A stretch of DNA of 64,000 nt from Syntrophopropionicum propionicicum_A (GCF_048984525.1 NZ_JBMGJC010000004.1:124001-188000), one strand, 5' to 3'. Counted from the stretch's first letter, positions 50,596-59,978 are shown. The notes: a model not told the origin generated them from the letters alone. Made by a program: numbers and translations.

Positions 50596-51337
50596 TATCC
50601 TCACCCTATTCCCGGAGATGTTTGCCGGGCCGTTTTCCTCAAGCATCCTTAAAAGAGCGCAGGACAGCGGCTTAATTGATATTAACCTGGTAAACATCCG
50701 TGATTTTTCTACCAACAAACACCATACTGTAGACGATACGCCATATGGCGGCGGCGCGGGTATGGTGATGGCGCCGGAAGCAATATTCGGCGCTGTTGAG
50801 GACGTTGTCAAAAAAATTGAGGGCGCGCAGTCCCGGGTAGTATTGATGTGCCCCCAGGGCAGGCCGTTCAGCCAGGCGATAGCACTGGAACTGGCCCGGG
50901 AAAGAAACCTGGTCCTCATCTGCGGCCATTATGAGGGTGTGGACGAACGTGTGCGCGAGGGCCTTGTGACTGATGAAATTTCAATAGGGGACTATGTCCT
51001 GACCGGCGGCGAACTGCCGGCAATGGTACTAGTCGACGCGGTAACACGGCTCATTCCGGGTGTGCTTGGAGAGAGCGCGTCGGTTGAAGAGGAATCTTTC
51101 AATACCGGCCTGTTGGAATACCCGCAGTATACCAGGCCCAGGGAATACCGCGGTCAGGCTGTGCCCGATGTGCTTTTAAGCGGCCACCATGAGGAAATTA
51201 GGAAATGGCGCAGGCGGCAGTCCCTGCTGAGGACGTTGGAACGCCGGCCTGAACTGCTGGCACAAGTGGAATTAACTGATGAAGACAGGGACATACTAAA
51301 AAAATTAATGTGTAACCTGCAGCGTTTAAATCTTTAG
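50585..51337 (+). CDS. trmD: tRNA (guanine-37-N1)-methyltransferase TrmD
   Basis: 250 residues. SAM-dependent m1G37 formation in tRNAs. Begins MKIDILTLFPEMF, with DDTPYGGGAGMVM, the trefoil-knot SAM site ICGHYEGVDERV and IGDYVLTGGELPAMV. ATG at 50585 (an ATG one codon before is possible) overlaps the end of rimM. Full length. Ends before a new promoter that serves rplS. Confidence 0.96.
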   Translation: MKIDILTLFPEMFAGPFSSSILKRAQDSGLIDINLVNIRDFSTNKHHTVDDTPYGGGAGMVMAPEAIFGAVEDVVKKIEGAQSRVVLMCPQGRPFSQAIALELARERNLVLICGHYEGVDERVREGLVTDEISIGDYVLTGGELPAMVLVDAVTRLIPGVLGESASVEEESFNTGLLEYPQYTRPREYRGQAVPDVLLSGHHEEIRKWRRRQSLLRTLERRPELLAQVELTDEDRDILKKLMCNLQRLNL

Positions 51338-51392
51338 CTAAAAGATCCAACATGTTTTAAAGCGCAGCCGCAGTTTTTTAGGAGGATATTTG

Positions 51393-51421
51393 TTGCCGCT
51401 AAAAACTGTTTGTGCTATAAT
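51393..51421 (+). promoter_or_regulatory. rplS: Promoter of rplS with an ~80-nt leader
   Basis: TTGCCG (51393-51398), 17-nt spacer, perfect TATAAT (51416-51421). The leader to the rplS start is about 78 nt; L19 leaders with regulatory structures are known in Firmicutes, but no defined fold was recognised here. Confidence 0.75.
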
Positions 51422-51505
51422 AACTTCTGTTGGGTATAAAACATGGATTTACCGTATTTGTTATATTAACCTTAAATGCATTAATGGGGAAGGAGGGATT
51501 CTTAA

Positions 51506-51847
51506 ATGAACCTCATCCATTCGCTTGAACAGGAGCAAATCAAGAAAGATATAGTTAAATTTAAACCCGGAGACACTGTAAGAGTTCACGTGAAGGTTGT
51601 TGAAGGCGGCCGGGAAAGGATCCAGGTCTTCGAAGGCGTTGTAATCAGGCGCCGCGGCGGCGGTCTGGGTGAAACCTTTACCGTCAGGAGGGTTTCCTAC
51701 GGGGTAGGGGTAGAAAGGACGTTCCCCCTGCATACTCCGAAAATCGAGCGTATTGAAGTAATGAGAAGAGGCAGGGTGCGCCGGGCAAGGCTTTACTATC
51801 TGCGCGGGCTGCGCGGCAAAGCCGCTCGTATTCAGGATAAACGATAA
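51506..51847 (+). CDS. rplS: Ribosomal protein L19
   Basis: 113 residues. Large-subunit protein at the 30S-50S interface. FKPGDTVRVHVKVVEGGRERIQVFEGVVIRR and VERTFPLHTPKIERIEV are family signature stretches. ATG after GGGAAGGAGGG. Has its own promoter and terminator in addition to readthrough from trmD. Confidence 0.97.
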   Translation: MNLIHSLEQEQIKKDIVKFKPGDTVRVHVKVVEGGRERIQVFEGVVIRRRGGGLGETFTVRRVSYGVGVERTFPLHTPKIERIEVMRRGRVRRARLYYLRGLRGKAARIQDKR

Positions 51848-51854
51848 ACTTAGA

Positions 51855-51880
51855 GGGACTGGGTTATACAGTCCCCTTTG
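51855..51880 (+). terminator. rplS: Terminator after rplS
   Basis: GGGACTG (51855-51861) pairs with CAGTCCC (51869-51875), then CTTTGCTTTT. Moderate T tract. Confidence 0.75.
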
Positions 51881-51963
51881 CTTTTAACCCAGAATTTCGC
51901 AGTGAAACTTTTGTGTCAACATTTTTACAGTGCCTGTGAAGGTAAGTCCGGGAGGTAATAAAA

Positions 51964-52500
51964 TTGGCTCAGAATGAAGACCCTGCTAAGAAAAATTCGT
52001 TTTTTATGGAAATCCTGCAATCACTCCTGGTTGCCGCGGTGCTGGCTTTCATCATCCATACTTTCATCATGCAGAATTTCCGCATACCTTCCGGTTCTAT
52101 GGAGCCTACGCTGCAGATACAGGACTATATTTTTGCCAGCAAAATAACCTACCGCTTCAATGAACCAAAGCGGGGGGATATTGTGGTTTTCAAGTATCCC
52201 CAGGATACCAGCAGGTATTTTGTGAAGAGACTTATAGCCGTGGGCGGGGAGACAGTAACCCTCAGGGGCAGCAAACTCTATATTGACGGCCAGCTGGTGC
52301 CTGAAGATTACCTTCCGCAGGGGTTGAGATTTCCGGATTACGGCCCGGTAACGGTACCCGAAGGGAGTTACTTCATGATGGGGGACAACCGCAACAACAG
52401 CAGTGACAGCAGGGACTGGGGTTTTGTGTCCAGAAACCTGATCGTCGGGAAAGAAATTTTTATCTACTGGCCCCCGGGCAGGATTGGCGTGGCCAGGTAG
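51964..52500 (+). CDS. lepB: Signal peptidase I
   Basis: 178 residues. Membrane serine protease removing Sec (and Tat) signal peptides on the outer face. One N-terminal membrane helix (~18-38, SLLVAAVLAFIIHTFIMQNF), nucleophile Ser in IPSGSMEPTL, general-base Lys in YFVKRLIAVGGETV, and box E in GDNRNNSSDSRDWGFV. Short Gram-positive form. TTG start after GGGAGG. Lies between rplS and rbgA, the usual order. Confidence 0.96.
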   Translation: MAQNEDPAKKNSFFMEILQSLLVAAVLAFIIHTFIMQNFRIPSGSMEPTLQIQDYIFASKITYRFNEPKRGDIVVFKYPQDTSRYFVKRLIAVGGETVTLRGSKLYIDGQLVPEDYLPQGLRFPDYGPVTVPEGSYFMMGDNRNNSSDSRDWGFVSRNLIVGKEIFIYWPPGRIGVAR

Positions 52501-52584
52501 ATTAAACGGTGCGCTTTACCTCGTTAATTCCAATGCTGTACGAAATATTATTATTGAATAATATGGCAGAGTTGGAGATGAAAA

Positions 52585-53439
52585 ATGGATATTCAGTGGT
52601 TTCCGGGCCACATGGCTAAAACCAGGCGGCAAATTAAAGAGGACCTCAAACTGGTAGACGTTGTAATTGAAGTTTTAGACGCGAGAATACCGCAGAGCAG
52701 CCGGAACCCGGATATTAATATTATAACAGGCGGAAAACCAAGGCTTATCGTTTTGAATAAGTCTGATCTTGCCGACCCGGTCCTGACCAGGCTCTGGGAA
52801 GGCTTTTTTTTAAAAACCGGTGTGTCCGCGGCGGCTGTGGATTCTCTCAGCGGCAGGGGGATAAGGCTGGTTCCGGGACTGGTTCAACAGCTGACAGCGG
52901 CCAGGATGGCCGCCCTGGCGGCATCCGGCAGGCGTTCCAGGCCGGCCCGCTGTATGGTGGTCGGCATCCCAAACGTGGGGAAATCATTTTTTATCAACAA
53001 GCTTGCCGGGCGCAGTGTCACCAGGACTGAAGACAGGCCGGGTGTTACCAGGGGACGCCAGTGGATACGGGTGGCAGGCAGCCTGGACCTGATGGACACG
53101 CCAGGCGTGCTCTGGCCCAAGTTCGAGGACACGGCGGTTTCATTCAGGCTGGCGGCGACTGGCGCTATTAAGGAAGATATTTATGATCTTAACGCTGTGG
53201 CCGGCAATTTATTGAAATGGCTGGCTGAAAACTACCCGCACGCCTTGCGGGAGCGATATAAACTGGTGGAGGAACTGCCGGCTGAGCAGGAGGAAATACT
53301 CAGGGCGGTAGGGAGTAAGAGAGGTTTTCTCAAACCTGGCGGCGATGTGGACACTTTAAAGGCTGCCCAGGTTGTTTTAAAAGAGTTCCGGAGCGGCAAA
53401 CTGGGCCGTTTTACACTGGAAGCGCCGGAGAGCCGATAA
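52585..53439 (+). CDS. rbgA: Ribosome biogenesis GTPase RbgA (YlqF)
   Basis: 284 residues. Circularly permuted GTPase needed late in 50S assembly. Starts MDIQWFPGHMAKTRRQI; permuted order is G4 LNKSD (~57), G5, then G1 GIPNVGKSFFINKL (~129) and G3 DTPGVLWPKF (~175). C-terminal domain ~200-284. GTPase motifs are complete. ATG 7 nt after GGAGATG. Last gene of the translation cluster before tatA. Confidence 0.96.
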   Translation: MDIQWFPGHMAKTRRQIKEDLKLVDVVIEVLDARIPQSSRNPDINIITGGKPRLIVLNKSDLADPVLTRLWEGFFLKTGVSAAAVDSLSGRGIRLVPGLVQQLTAARMAALAASGRRSRPARCMVVGIPNVGKSFFINKLAGRSVTRTEDRPGVTRGRQWIRVAGSLDLMDTPGVLWPKFEDTAVSFRLAATGAIKEDIYDLNAVAGNLLKWLAENYPHALRERYKLVEELPAEQEEILRAVGSKRGFLKPGGDVDTLKAAQVVLKEFRSGKLGRFTLEAPESR

Positions 53440-53561
53440 GTTTTAGAAAACCTTTGCAGGAATATTATTAAAAGCCCCGAAGATTAATATTAAATATTGT
53501 GGTTTAACCGGTTTTGATTAAAACACTATTTGCGCCACTAAATCTACAAGGGGTGGTATTA

Positions 53562-53807
53562 ATGTTTCCCAACCTGGGGATGTCGGAAGTAGTTTTGATA
53601 TTAGTGATTGCACTGGTCATTTTTGGACCCAGCAAGCTGCCTGAAATGGGGAAAGCGCTGGGGAAGACCATGAATGAATTCAGGAGGGCTTCGGCGGCCA
53701 GCTTCGCAGATTTTGAGGAAGTTAAAAGTGAAGTTCAGCAGGTCAAGGAAGTGGTCAGCCAGGAGGTCAGCCAGGTTACAAAAATTACCCAGGAAAAACC
53801 TCATTAG
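53562..53807 (+). CDS. tatA: Twin-arginine translocase subunit TatA, second copy
   Basis: 81 residues. One N-terminal membrane helix (MSEVVLILVIALVIFGPSKLPEMG), an amphipathic helix (KALGKTMNEFRRAS), then an acidic coil. ATG at 53562 follows GGGGTGG; the frame from 53514 would add 16 residues. It stands alone, away from the tatA-tatC pair at 60-61 kb; the two TatA proteins differ in the tail. A TatB-like role is possible but TatA/E is the simplest call. Confidence 0.9.
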   Translation: MFPNLGMSEVVLILVIALVIFGPSKLPEMGKALGKTMNEFRRASAASFADFEEVKSEVQQVKEVVSQEVSQVTKITQEKPH

Positions 53808-53908
53808 AGAAAAGTTATGAATTAGGAAATTATACGAAGGGGGTACTAAAACCTCCTTTTTTATTGTCTTTTCGCAAAATTAAACAGCTCCCAGGTAAAC
53901 ATATTAAA

Positions 53909-53981
53909 TGATTTAAAGGATTAAAGGATTAAAGGATCTAAACATATATCACAAGATTTACAGGATTATTAAGATTTACAT
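53909..53981. repeat. 9-nt-unit repeat R6, one-armed copy
   Basis: GATTTAAAGGATTAAAG, GATTAAAGGATC, then CACAAGATTTACAGGATT and AAGATTTACA. Only the left-arm orientation is present, with 8-9 nt period. Located in the gap between tatA and the formate dehydrogenase terminator. Confidence 0.7.
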
Positions 53982-54050
53982 AATTTTAAGGTAACAAAAA
54001 CTCGTGTCTTAACAAACATACAATGACAGAGGAATGGGGACACACCGTTT

Positions 54051-54149
54051 GAGACGTGAGAAATGAGATGTGGGACGTGAGAGTGCAAGACAGACCTTAA
54101 GGGTTAAAGGCCTGAAAGGAATGCATGAACCTCACGTCCAACGTCTCAC
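54051..54149. repeat. Imperfect inverted repeat with GAGACGTGAG words
   Basis: Left: GAGACGTGAG (54051-54060) and GGGACGTGAGAG (54072-54083). Right: CCTCACGTCCAACGTCTCAC (54130-54149), the inverted complement of both words. Loop about 45 nt, no gene inside. A related 9-bp inverted repeat occurs at 23384-23423. Confidence 0.5.
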
Positions 54150-54175
54150 GACCCACGACCCAATTAATGTCTACG

Positions 54176-54213
54176 ATTAAAAAGGGCAGGGGGGCTTTTA
54201 TTAAGCCCCCCTG
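54176..54213 (-). terminator. Terminator of the formate dehydrogenase operon
   Basis: CAGGGGGGCTT (54187-54197) pairs perfectly with AAGCCCCCCTG (54203-54213); on the minus strand the stem is followed by CCCTTTTTAAT. It lies 27 nt after the nrfD-like gene. Confidence 0.9.
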
Positions 54214-54239
54214 AACATTTGTAACTATACAGGTTTTTA

Positions 54240-55406
54240 TTAGGCGTGGAAGCCTGCTCCGACAGAATGGCCGCTGCCGTGCGCGTGCTCTTCCTTGGGC
54301 AGGATCGGGAAGTTCTCAACAACGAAGCAGTATACTAATACCAAACCGCTCCACATGCCGATGGTCAGCGCCCATTCCCAGATGCTGGGGAAGTAGCTGC
54401 CGCCCGTGGCCTGTGCCATACCGGTGAACACCACGTTCATCCGGTTGAATATTACACCTACAACCACCAGGATTGAAGCGGTCAGAACACCGCCCAGCTT
54501 GTTGCGGACAGACGGCATAGCGTACATGATGATCGGCAGGATAATAAACACGATCATCTCGATCAGGAACATGTTACTTTCAAAGGACCCATTGAAGGCC
54601 ATTGAAAGCACGCCTCTGTATACCAGGTCTGCTATCTTTACAATAAGGTAGATGATTAACATAACCAGCGTAATCTTGGTCATGCTTGCAAATACCGGAA
54701 GCTCCGGTTCCCGCCCGTAAGCTCTGGCGGCCAGGGTCCCTTCCACGGTGACCATAGCCGGCCCGAGGAAGAAGGCGGACCAGACAAAGAAGAACGGGAT
54801 GATCTGTGACCACCACAGCGGGTACAGCCTGTCAACGGCAACAATGTACAGAGAGCCGAGGGAGGACTGGTGCAGCGAGGGCAGTACTATGCCCAGGATC
54901 AGCAGGAATGGCAGCATGGCTTTAATAATTTTCTGCAGCCCTGGGAAGTTGATTTTTTCAAAGAAGATCTCACCGAACTCCAGTACCTGTACTGTCGTGT
55001 ACAGTGAAATGCACCAGAATACTTCAAACAGCACGGAGTGGAAACCCCAGAAGAAGAAGGGACGCCAGAAGTTAAACCAACGGCCGATATCCAGGAAAAG
55101 GCTGACCATTGATATGATATAACCGATTAACGAAGTTAACAAAGCAGCGCGGGCGATCGGCAGGTATTTGTCCTTATGCAGCACGTGCACGATCAGCGCC
55201 GTGCTGAAGCCGCCGCCGGCCAGGGCGATGCCGCAGAGCAGGTCAAAACCGATCCACAGCCCCCAGGGCCACTCGTCGCTCAGGTTCGTCACCGATCCCA
55301 GGCCGAATGCAAAGCGCCAGAGGGCGGCTCCAACCGCGATCAGCACGAACAGTATCAGCAGCTTTCTAAAACCAGTCAATCTGAAAGTAAAGCGTCCAAA
55401 TTGCAT
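54240..55406 (-). CDS. NrfD/HybB-type membrane quinone-linked subunit of formate dehydrogenase
   Basis: 388 residues, very hydrophobic, with eight to ten membrane helices (for example FRKLLILFVLIAVGAALWRF and LLILGIVLPSLHQSSLGSLY). The patterns SDEWPWGLWIGFDLLCGIALAGGGF and LPSLHQSSLGSLYI are those of the NrfD/HybB/PsrC family, which exchange electrons with menaquinone without heme. A His-rich tail (HAHGSGHSVGAGFHA) ends the protein. Last gene of fdhA-fdhB-nrfD, so it replaces the cytochrome b subunit of FdnGHI-type enzymes. Confidence 0.9.
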   Translation of the reverse strand: MQFGRFTFRLTGFRKLLILFVLIAVGAALWRFAFGLGSVTNLSDEWPWGLWIGFDLLCGIALAGGGFSTALIVHVLHKDKYLPIARAALLTSLIGYIISMVSLFLDIGRWFNFWRPFFFWGFHSVLFEVFWCISLYTTVQVLEFGEIFFEKINFPGLQKIIKAMLPFLLILGIVLPSLHQSSLGSLYIVAVDRLYPLWWSQIIPFFFVWSAFFLGPAMVTVEGTLAARAYGREPELPVFASMTKITLVMLIIYLIVKIADLVYRGVLSMAFNGSFESNMFLIEMIVFIILPIIMYAMPSVRNKLGGVLTASILVVVGVIFNRMNVVFTGMAQATGGSYFPSIWEWALTIGMWSGLVLVYCFVVENFPILPKEEHAHGSGHSVGAGFHA

Positions 55407-55435
55407 TTATATCTCACCTCCAGTTATCAAAATAA

Positions 55436-56266
55436 TTATTTGTTGTCAACGGGCTCAAACATTTCCGACTCGTCATGATGTTCCGCGCGGCGCTTGGTAT
55501 AGGCGCGCATGATGGTCAGGATGGCGCCCCAGCCGAAGAACAGGTAGGGAGTCCATTTGAGCACGTCCCAGGTCAGAGAAGGTATCGACCTCTGGGTGAC
55601 AGGTTTGCCGAAAGCTTCTGTCCTGAAGCCTAATTTATCGAAAGGAACGTCTGATATATACAGCCATGATGTGCCGCCGTATTCTTTTTCGCCGTAGACA
55701 TGTTTAATGTACCTGGGGTCCTTGTTAATCTTGTCCCAAGCCAGGGCAAGCAGTTCGTCCCTGTTTCCGTATGTCAGGGTCTGGGTGGGGCAGGAGGTCA
55801 CACAAGCCGGCTCAAGGCCCTCTGTCTTCATGCGGTCATAGCAAAAACGGCATTTCAGCACGTAGGGGAAAGCTTTGTCCCACTGGAAGCCGGGCACTCC
55901 AAAGGGGCAGGCGATCATGCAGTAGCGGCAGCCGACGCAGTAGTCCTTGTTGGCGTCGGTCGGCTTGTAAATAACCGCCCCTTCTTTAGTCTTGACAAAT
56001 GAGTGGGTAAAGCACGCTGATTCACAGGCGGGCTCATTGCAGTGCATGCATTGTTTTTTAACAAAGCGCCACTTGAGCTGGTCGCCTTCTTCTATTACAT
56101 AGTAGTTAACGTTGGTCCAGGTATATGCGCTTAATTTGCCTGGGCTGTCCCAGTTGTTGGAAAACGCGCCCTCATTGGCCGGCAGGTCGTTCCATGATTT
56201 ACATGAAACCTGGCAGCTGCGGCAGCCGATACACCTGGTAACGTCTACCAGGACACTCTTTGACAT
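55436..56266 (-). CDS. fdhB: Formate dehydrogenase iron-sulfur subunit, FdhB/FdnH-like
   Basis: 276 residues. Four [4Fe-4S] clusters from four cysteine groups: CIGCRSCQVSCKSWN, CMHCNEPACESACF, CVGCRYCMIACPFG and CRFCYDRM...CVTSCPT. A hydrophobic C-terminal helix (WTPYLFFGWGAILTIMRAY) would anchor it. It has no signal peptide of its own and is expected to cross the membrane with Tat-exported FdhA (known for this enzyme type). Lies between fdhA and the nrfD-like gene. Confidence 0.93.
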   Translation of the reverse strand: MSKSVLVDVTRCIGCRSCQVSCKSWNDLPANEGAFSNNWDSPGKLSAYTWTNVNYYVIEEGDQLKWRFVKKQCMHCNEPACESACFTHSFVKTKEGAVIYKPTDANKDYCVGCRYCMIACPFGVPGFQWDKAFPYVLKCRFCYDRMKTEGLEPACVTSCPTQTLTYGNRDELLALAWDKINKDPRYIKHVYGEKEYGGTSWLYISDVPFDKLGFRTEAFGKPVTQRSIPSLTWDVLKWTPYLFFGWGAILTIMRAYTKRRAEHHDESEMFEPVDNK

Positions 56267-56308
56267 CGTTACACCTCCGGTTTCTGCTTGGATTTAAGGT
56301 GTTGATTA

Positions 56309-59300
56309 TTATGCTTTCTTCACGTTGCAGAGGAAAGCTTTGGATTCCGGTATCATCGTGTTGGGATCCCCGACGCTGGGTGTTATGTCGTTGGCTGTCT
56401 CACCCGTTGCAATGCCGGAGTAACCGTAATGCCAGGGCAGGCCGATAAGCTCAATTTCCTTGCCGTCAACCTTGAACGGCTTGACTATTGGCAGCACGTT
56501 CGCCTTGCACTTAATCTGGCCGCGGATACTGCTTACTACCAGCATATCACCCGGTTGAACTCCCAGTTTCTTGGCCAGGCCTGGAGATATTGTCGCGAAC
56601 ATTTCCGGCTGGAGCTCTGCCAGGTTGGGGCAGCTTCTGGTCACAGCGCCGCTCTGGTAGTGCTCAACCAGGCGGTGGGTCGTACCGATATAAGGATAGT
56701 CCTGAGACGCCGTTGGCGCGAGCTTGGCATAGTCACCTTTGTATTTCACAGTCACCGGATTGCTTTGTTGTTTACTTATCGGGTTATCTATCGGGCTCTC
56801 CACCGGCTCGTAGTGTTCCGGCAGAGGGCCGTCCTTGCAGCCGGTAGGCGCGAACAGCCTGCCGACACCCTCAGTGGTCATAATGTAGCAGTTTACGGCT
56901 GACTTGTCCGGGGTGGTAAAGGCGCCTGTCGCCGCGTCTTTAAATCCGAAGTCAGGCACGTCGTTATTTACCCATGCCGCGCCGTCCCAGGACACCAGCG
57001 ACCGTTTCGGATCCCACGGTTTGCCGGACGGGTCGGCAGAGCAGCGGTTGTACACGATACGGCGGTTTGCCGGCCAGGAGAAGGACCATTTCGGGAAGAG
57101 GCCCAAGTTGCTCTTGTCTTCCCGGCTGCGCCTCTGCGACGCGGGGACTTTCAGCACGGGGTCTTCAAACATGTAGCCGGTGTAAATCCAGACGCCGCAG
57201 GCTGTTGAACCGTCGTCTTTGAGTTTTGAGAAGGCGTCCAGGGTGGTGCCGTCAGCCACCACGTAGCCGTTCATCTCCTTGGCTATTTTCATGATATCCG
57301 GTTCATCATGGCCGGGCAAGTCGTAATCCCACACCATATCCAGGATCGGGGCTGGGAACTTGCCGCCGGCCTTGTATTCTTCACGGACCGCTTTAAATAT
57401 TTCATAAGCGATCCAGAGGTCGCTCTTGGCCACTCCGGGCGGCTCAACCGCTTTCCAGCGCCACTGGATCCAGCGCGAGCTGTTTGCCACTGTGCCTTCC
57501 TTCTCATAGGAAAAAGCGGTGGGCAGCAGGAAGACCTCAGTCTTGATATTGGCCGGGTTTGCTCCCGGACGCTTCCAGAATGAAGCTGTTTCCGTCTCAA
57601 ACAGGTCGACGGCTACCATCCAGTCCAGGTTCTCCAGCGCCTTGCGGGCAACGGTGCTGTTGGGCCCGCCTACCGCCGGGTTCTGTCCCCAGGCGAAGTA
57701 GCCCTTGATTTTGCCTTCGGACATATCATGGAATATCGCCTGGTGAGAGTGGTCTTTGCCGTCATGCTTGGGAATATAGTCAAAACAGAAGTCGTTTTCC
57801 TTGGTCGCCTTGGCTCCGTACCATGCTTTCAGCATGCTGATCAGGAACTTCGGCTTGTTCGACCAGAAGCTGGTCTTGGGAGTCTCTTTTTCCAGATAAT
57901 CTTTAAGAGCGGGGTGTGCAGCCGCGTTAACTGATGCGAGATAACCAGTCAATAAGTGATATAAAATTCCCTGGTCAGTGGAGCCCTGCACGTTGGACTC
58001 GCCGCGCTGGGCGTTGACGCCGCCGCCGGCGATGCCGATGTTGCCAAGCAGCAATTGCAGCATGGCGGTGGCCCGCACGTTCTGGCTGCCGTGCGAACTC
58101 TGGGTGATACCCATGGCGTAAATCAGGTTGCCGGCTTTATCCGGCTTGCCGGTGGAGCAGTACAGGTCGCAAACTTTCTTGTAAACATCTTCGGGTGTGC
58201 CGGTGATATTGGACACTGTTTTGATATCATAACGGGATAAGTGCTTTTTCAAAATCTGGAACACGCACCGGGGATCCTGAAGAGTGGGGTCTTTTGCTAT
58301 GGCATCTCCGTTCATCTGGTATGCCCATGTTTTGGTGTCGTACTTGCCGTCGGCAAAACCGGTGAACAAACCGTCGCTGAAACCATATTCCGGGTTTACT
58401 ATGAAGGAAGCGTTCGTATAGTTCAGGACGTAATCATAAAAGTACAGACCGTTCTCAATAGCGTAATTCATGATGCCGTAGAGGAACGCGATATCGGTGC
58501 CGGGGCGCAGCGGAGCGTGAATATCAGCTTTGGCCGCTGTTTTGGTAAACCTGGGGTCGGCTACGATTACCTTGGCGCCCCTGGTGCCCACGGCAATACC
58601 CAAGTGGCGCATGATCTGCGGGTGGTTTTCCGCAGGGTTGGCGCCGATAATTAAAAATACGTCGGTGTTTTTATAGTCCGTAAAACTGTTGGTCATAACA
58701 CCCCTGCCGAACGTTTGGCCAAGACCGGCCACAGTGGAGGAGTGTCAGAGGCGGGCATGGTGGTCAATATTGATGAGCCCCATGGCACGCTGCATTTTTT
58801 GGAAGAGGTAGTTCTCCTCATTGTCACAAGATGCGCTGCCGATATGGCAGATAGCCTGGGTGCGGTTGACAGTGACACCCTTTTCGTCCTTTTCCTCGAA
58901 GGTTGCGTCGCGTGTTTCTTTTACTCTCTTGGCAATTTCTTTCAGCGCCCACTCCCAGTCTTTCTTTTCCCATTTGTTGCTGTTGGGGGCGCGGTACAGC
59001 ACATCCATGATCCTGCGGTTGTTGACCACCCTCTTGCGGTTTTTGTCAACAATGGTGTTGGCGTCGCCGAGGGCGATACCTTTGGAGCACATGGATCCTT
59101 CGTTGTTGGGGTTGTCCGGGTCGCCCTCGATATGAAGAACTCTTTCCCCTTTTTCATCGGAATAGACAATGAGTCCGCAGCCGACTCCGCAAAACGCGCA
59201 GACTGAAGCAGTCTCTTTGGCCTTGCTAATTTTCAGGGGACCCATTTCAAAAGTGGGGAGCTTGTCTGCGTCAGTGCTGGCAAGAGCCGGTACAGCGCCC

Positions 59301-59380
59301 GCGCTGCCCAGAAGTGCGGTTCCGGCGGTGCCCAGACCAAAATATTTCAAAAAATCGCGACGACTGACTTTTTGCTTCAC
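56309..59380 (-). CDS. fdhA: Selenocysteine formate dehydrogenase catalytic subunit FdhA
   Basis: 1023 residues with one in-frame UGA (58745-58747) read as selenocysteine. It is the Mo/W-bis-pterin enzyme oxidising formate, or reducing CO2, outside the membrane. A Tat signal (VSRRDFLKYFGLGTAG, AVPALAS) starts the protein; a [4Fe-4S] group follows (CAFCGVGCGL, GSMCSKG). The UGA lies in HARL-U-HSSTVAGLGQTFGRG, the active-site context of Sec-FDHs. Then DVFLIIGANPAENHP, a pterin domain and a C-terminal molybdopterin dinucleotide domain. GTG at 59380 is chosen because AAGGAGG is 8 nt before it; the ATG at 59401 overlaps that site. Needs SelA/B/C/D from elsewhere. Confidence 0.95.
58716..58747 (-). 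promoter_or_regulatory. UGA selenocysteine codon and SECIS-type hairpin of fdhA
   Basis: On the minus strand the TGA (58747-58745) is followed 13 nt later by TGGCC-GGTCTT-GGCCA. The 5-bp stem and loop beginning GGTCT match the apical GGUCU loop of the E. coli fdh SECIS, at a similar distance. This supports UGA recoding by SelB. Confidence 0.85.
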
Positions 59381-59424
59381 AAACCTGACCTCCTTTGACA
59401 TAAAAGTGCGCGTACTCAGTCATC

Positions 59425-59483
59425 TCGTTAGATCTCCTTTCCAAGTACGGGAGGTGTACCGGTTTCCCTGTATACCCTAACGA
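59425..59483 (-). promoter_or_regulatory. Folded leader upstream of fdhA, candidate molybdenum/tungsten-cofactor riboswitch
   Basis: On the minus strand TCGTTAG (59483-59477) and CTAACGA (59431-59425) form a perfect 7-bp closing stem. Inside are GGGAAACCGGTAC, CACCTCC and GGAAAGGAG; GTAC/GTAC and CTCC/GGAG can pair. The element ends 45 nt before the fdhA start. The Moco riboswitch class is known upstream of such genes; I recognise similarity of style and place, not a full consensus match. Confidence 0.4.
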
Positions 59484-59978
59484 CCTGGAAATCATAGCTT
59501 TTAAGCGCTTTAGATCGCCAGGTTCGGAGATTATTAGATAAGATACTGAAGAAAATTTTACCCTTTCCTCTCAAAATCAGTGGACCTGGAACTTCCCCCC
59601 CTTCTATATCTATAAAATATCGAAAGTTTCCCAGGCTGTTATCTATCTCTTACAGCCGGCCCTCTCGTTGTTCCCTGAAAGCCATACCAGTTTTATAGAA
59701 TAAGTGGCTATCATCCATGTTTATGAACAGTTACGATAAAAAATAATATGATTGATTAGAAAAAATAATAAATTCTTTTAATTTCATTAGTTTATTCTGT
59801 ATTTGAACACTTTTCCCTGCATAAGAGAACAAAATATTTTTTGTTTACGGGTAATCAGCATACCAATATAAGTCGACTTCATAACTTTTACATTTCATGT
59901 CATTAGTAAAAGCAAAAGGTAACAATTTTACAAAACTTAATTTTGGCCTTTAGAGGTGACTATAATTTCCCGGCCTCT
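59484..59978. other. AT-rich gap between the tat genes and fdhA
   Basis: About 500 nt without a gene. It should hold the fdhA promoter. The right two-thirds is very AT-rich with many TAAT/AAAT words. I could not identify a convincing -35/-10 pair. No hairpin terminator for tatC was found. Confidence 0.4.

Noticed and set aside
56309..59401. fdhA as a pseudogene split by a stop codon
   Set aside because: The UGA is at the active-site selenocysteine position and a SECIS-type hairpin follows.
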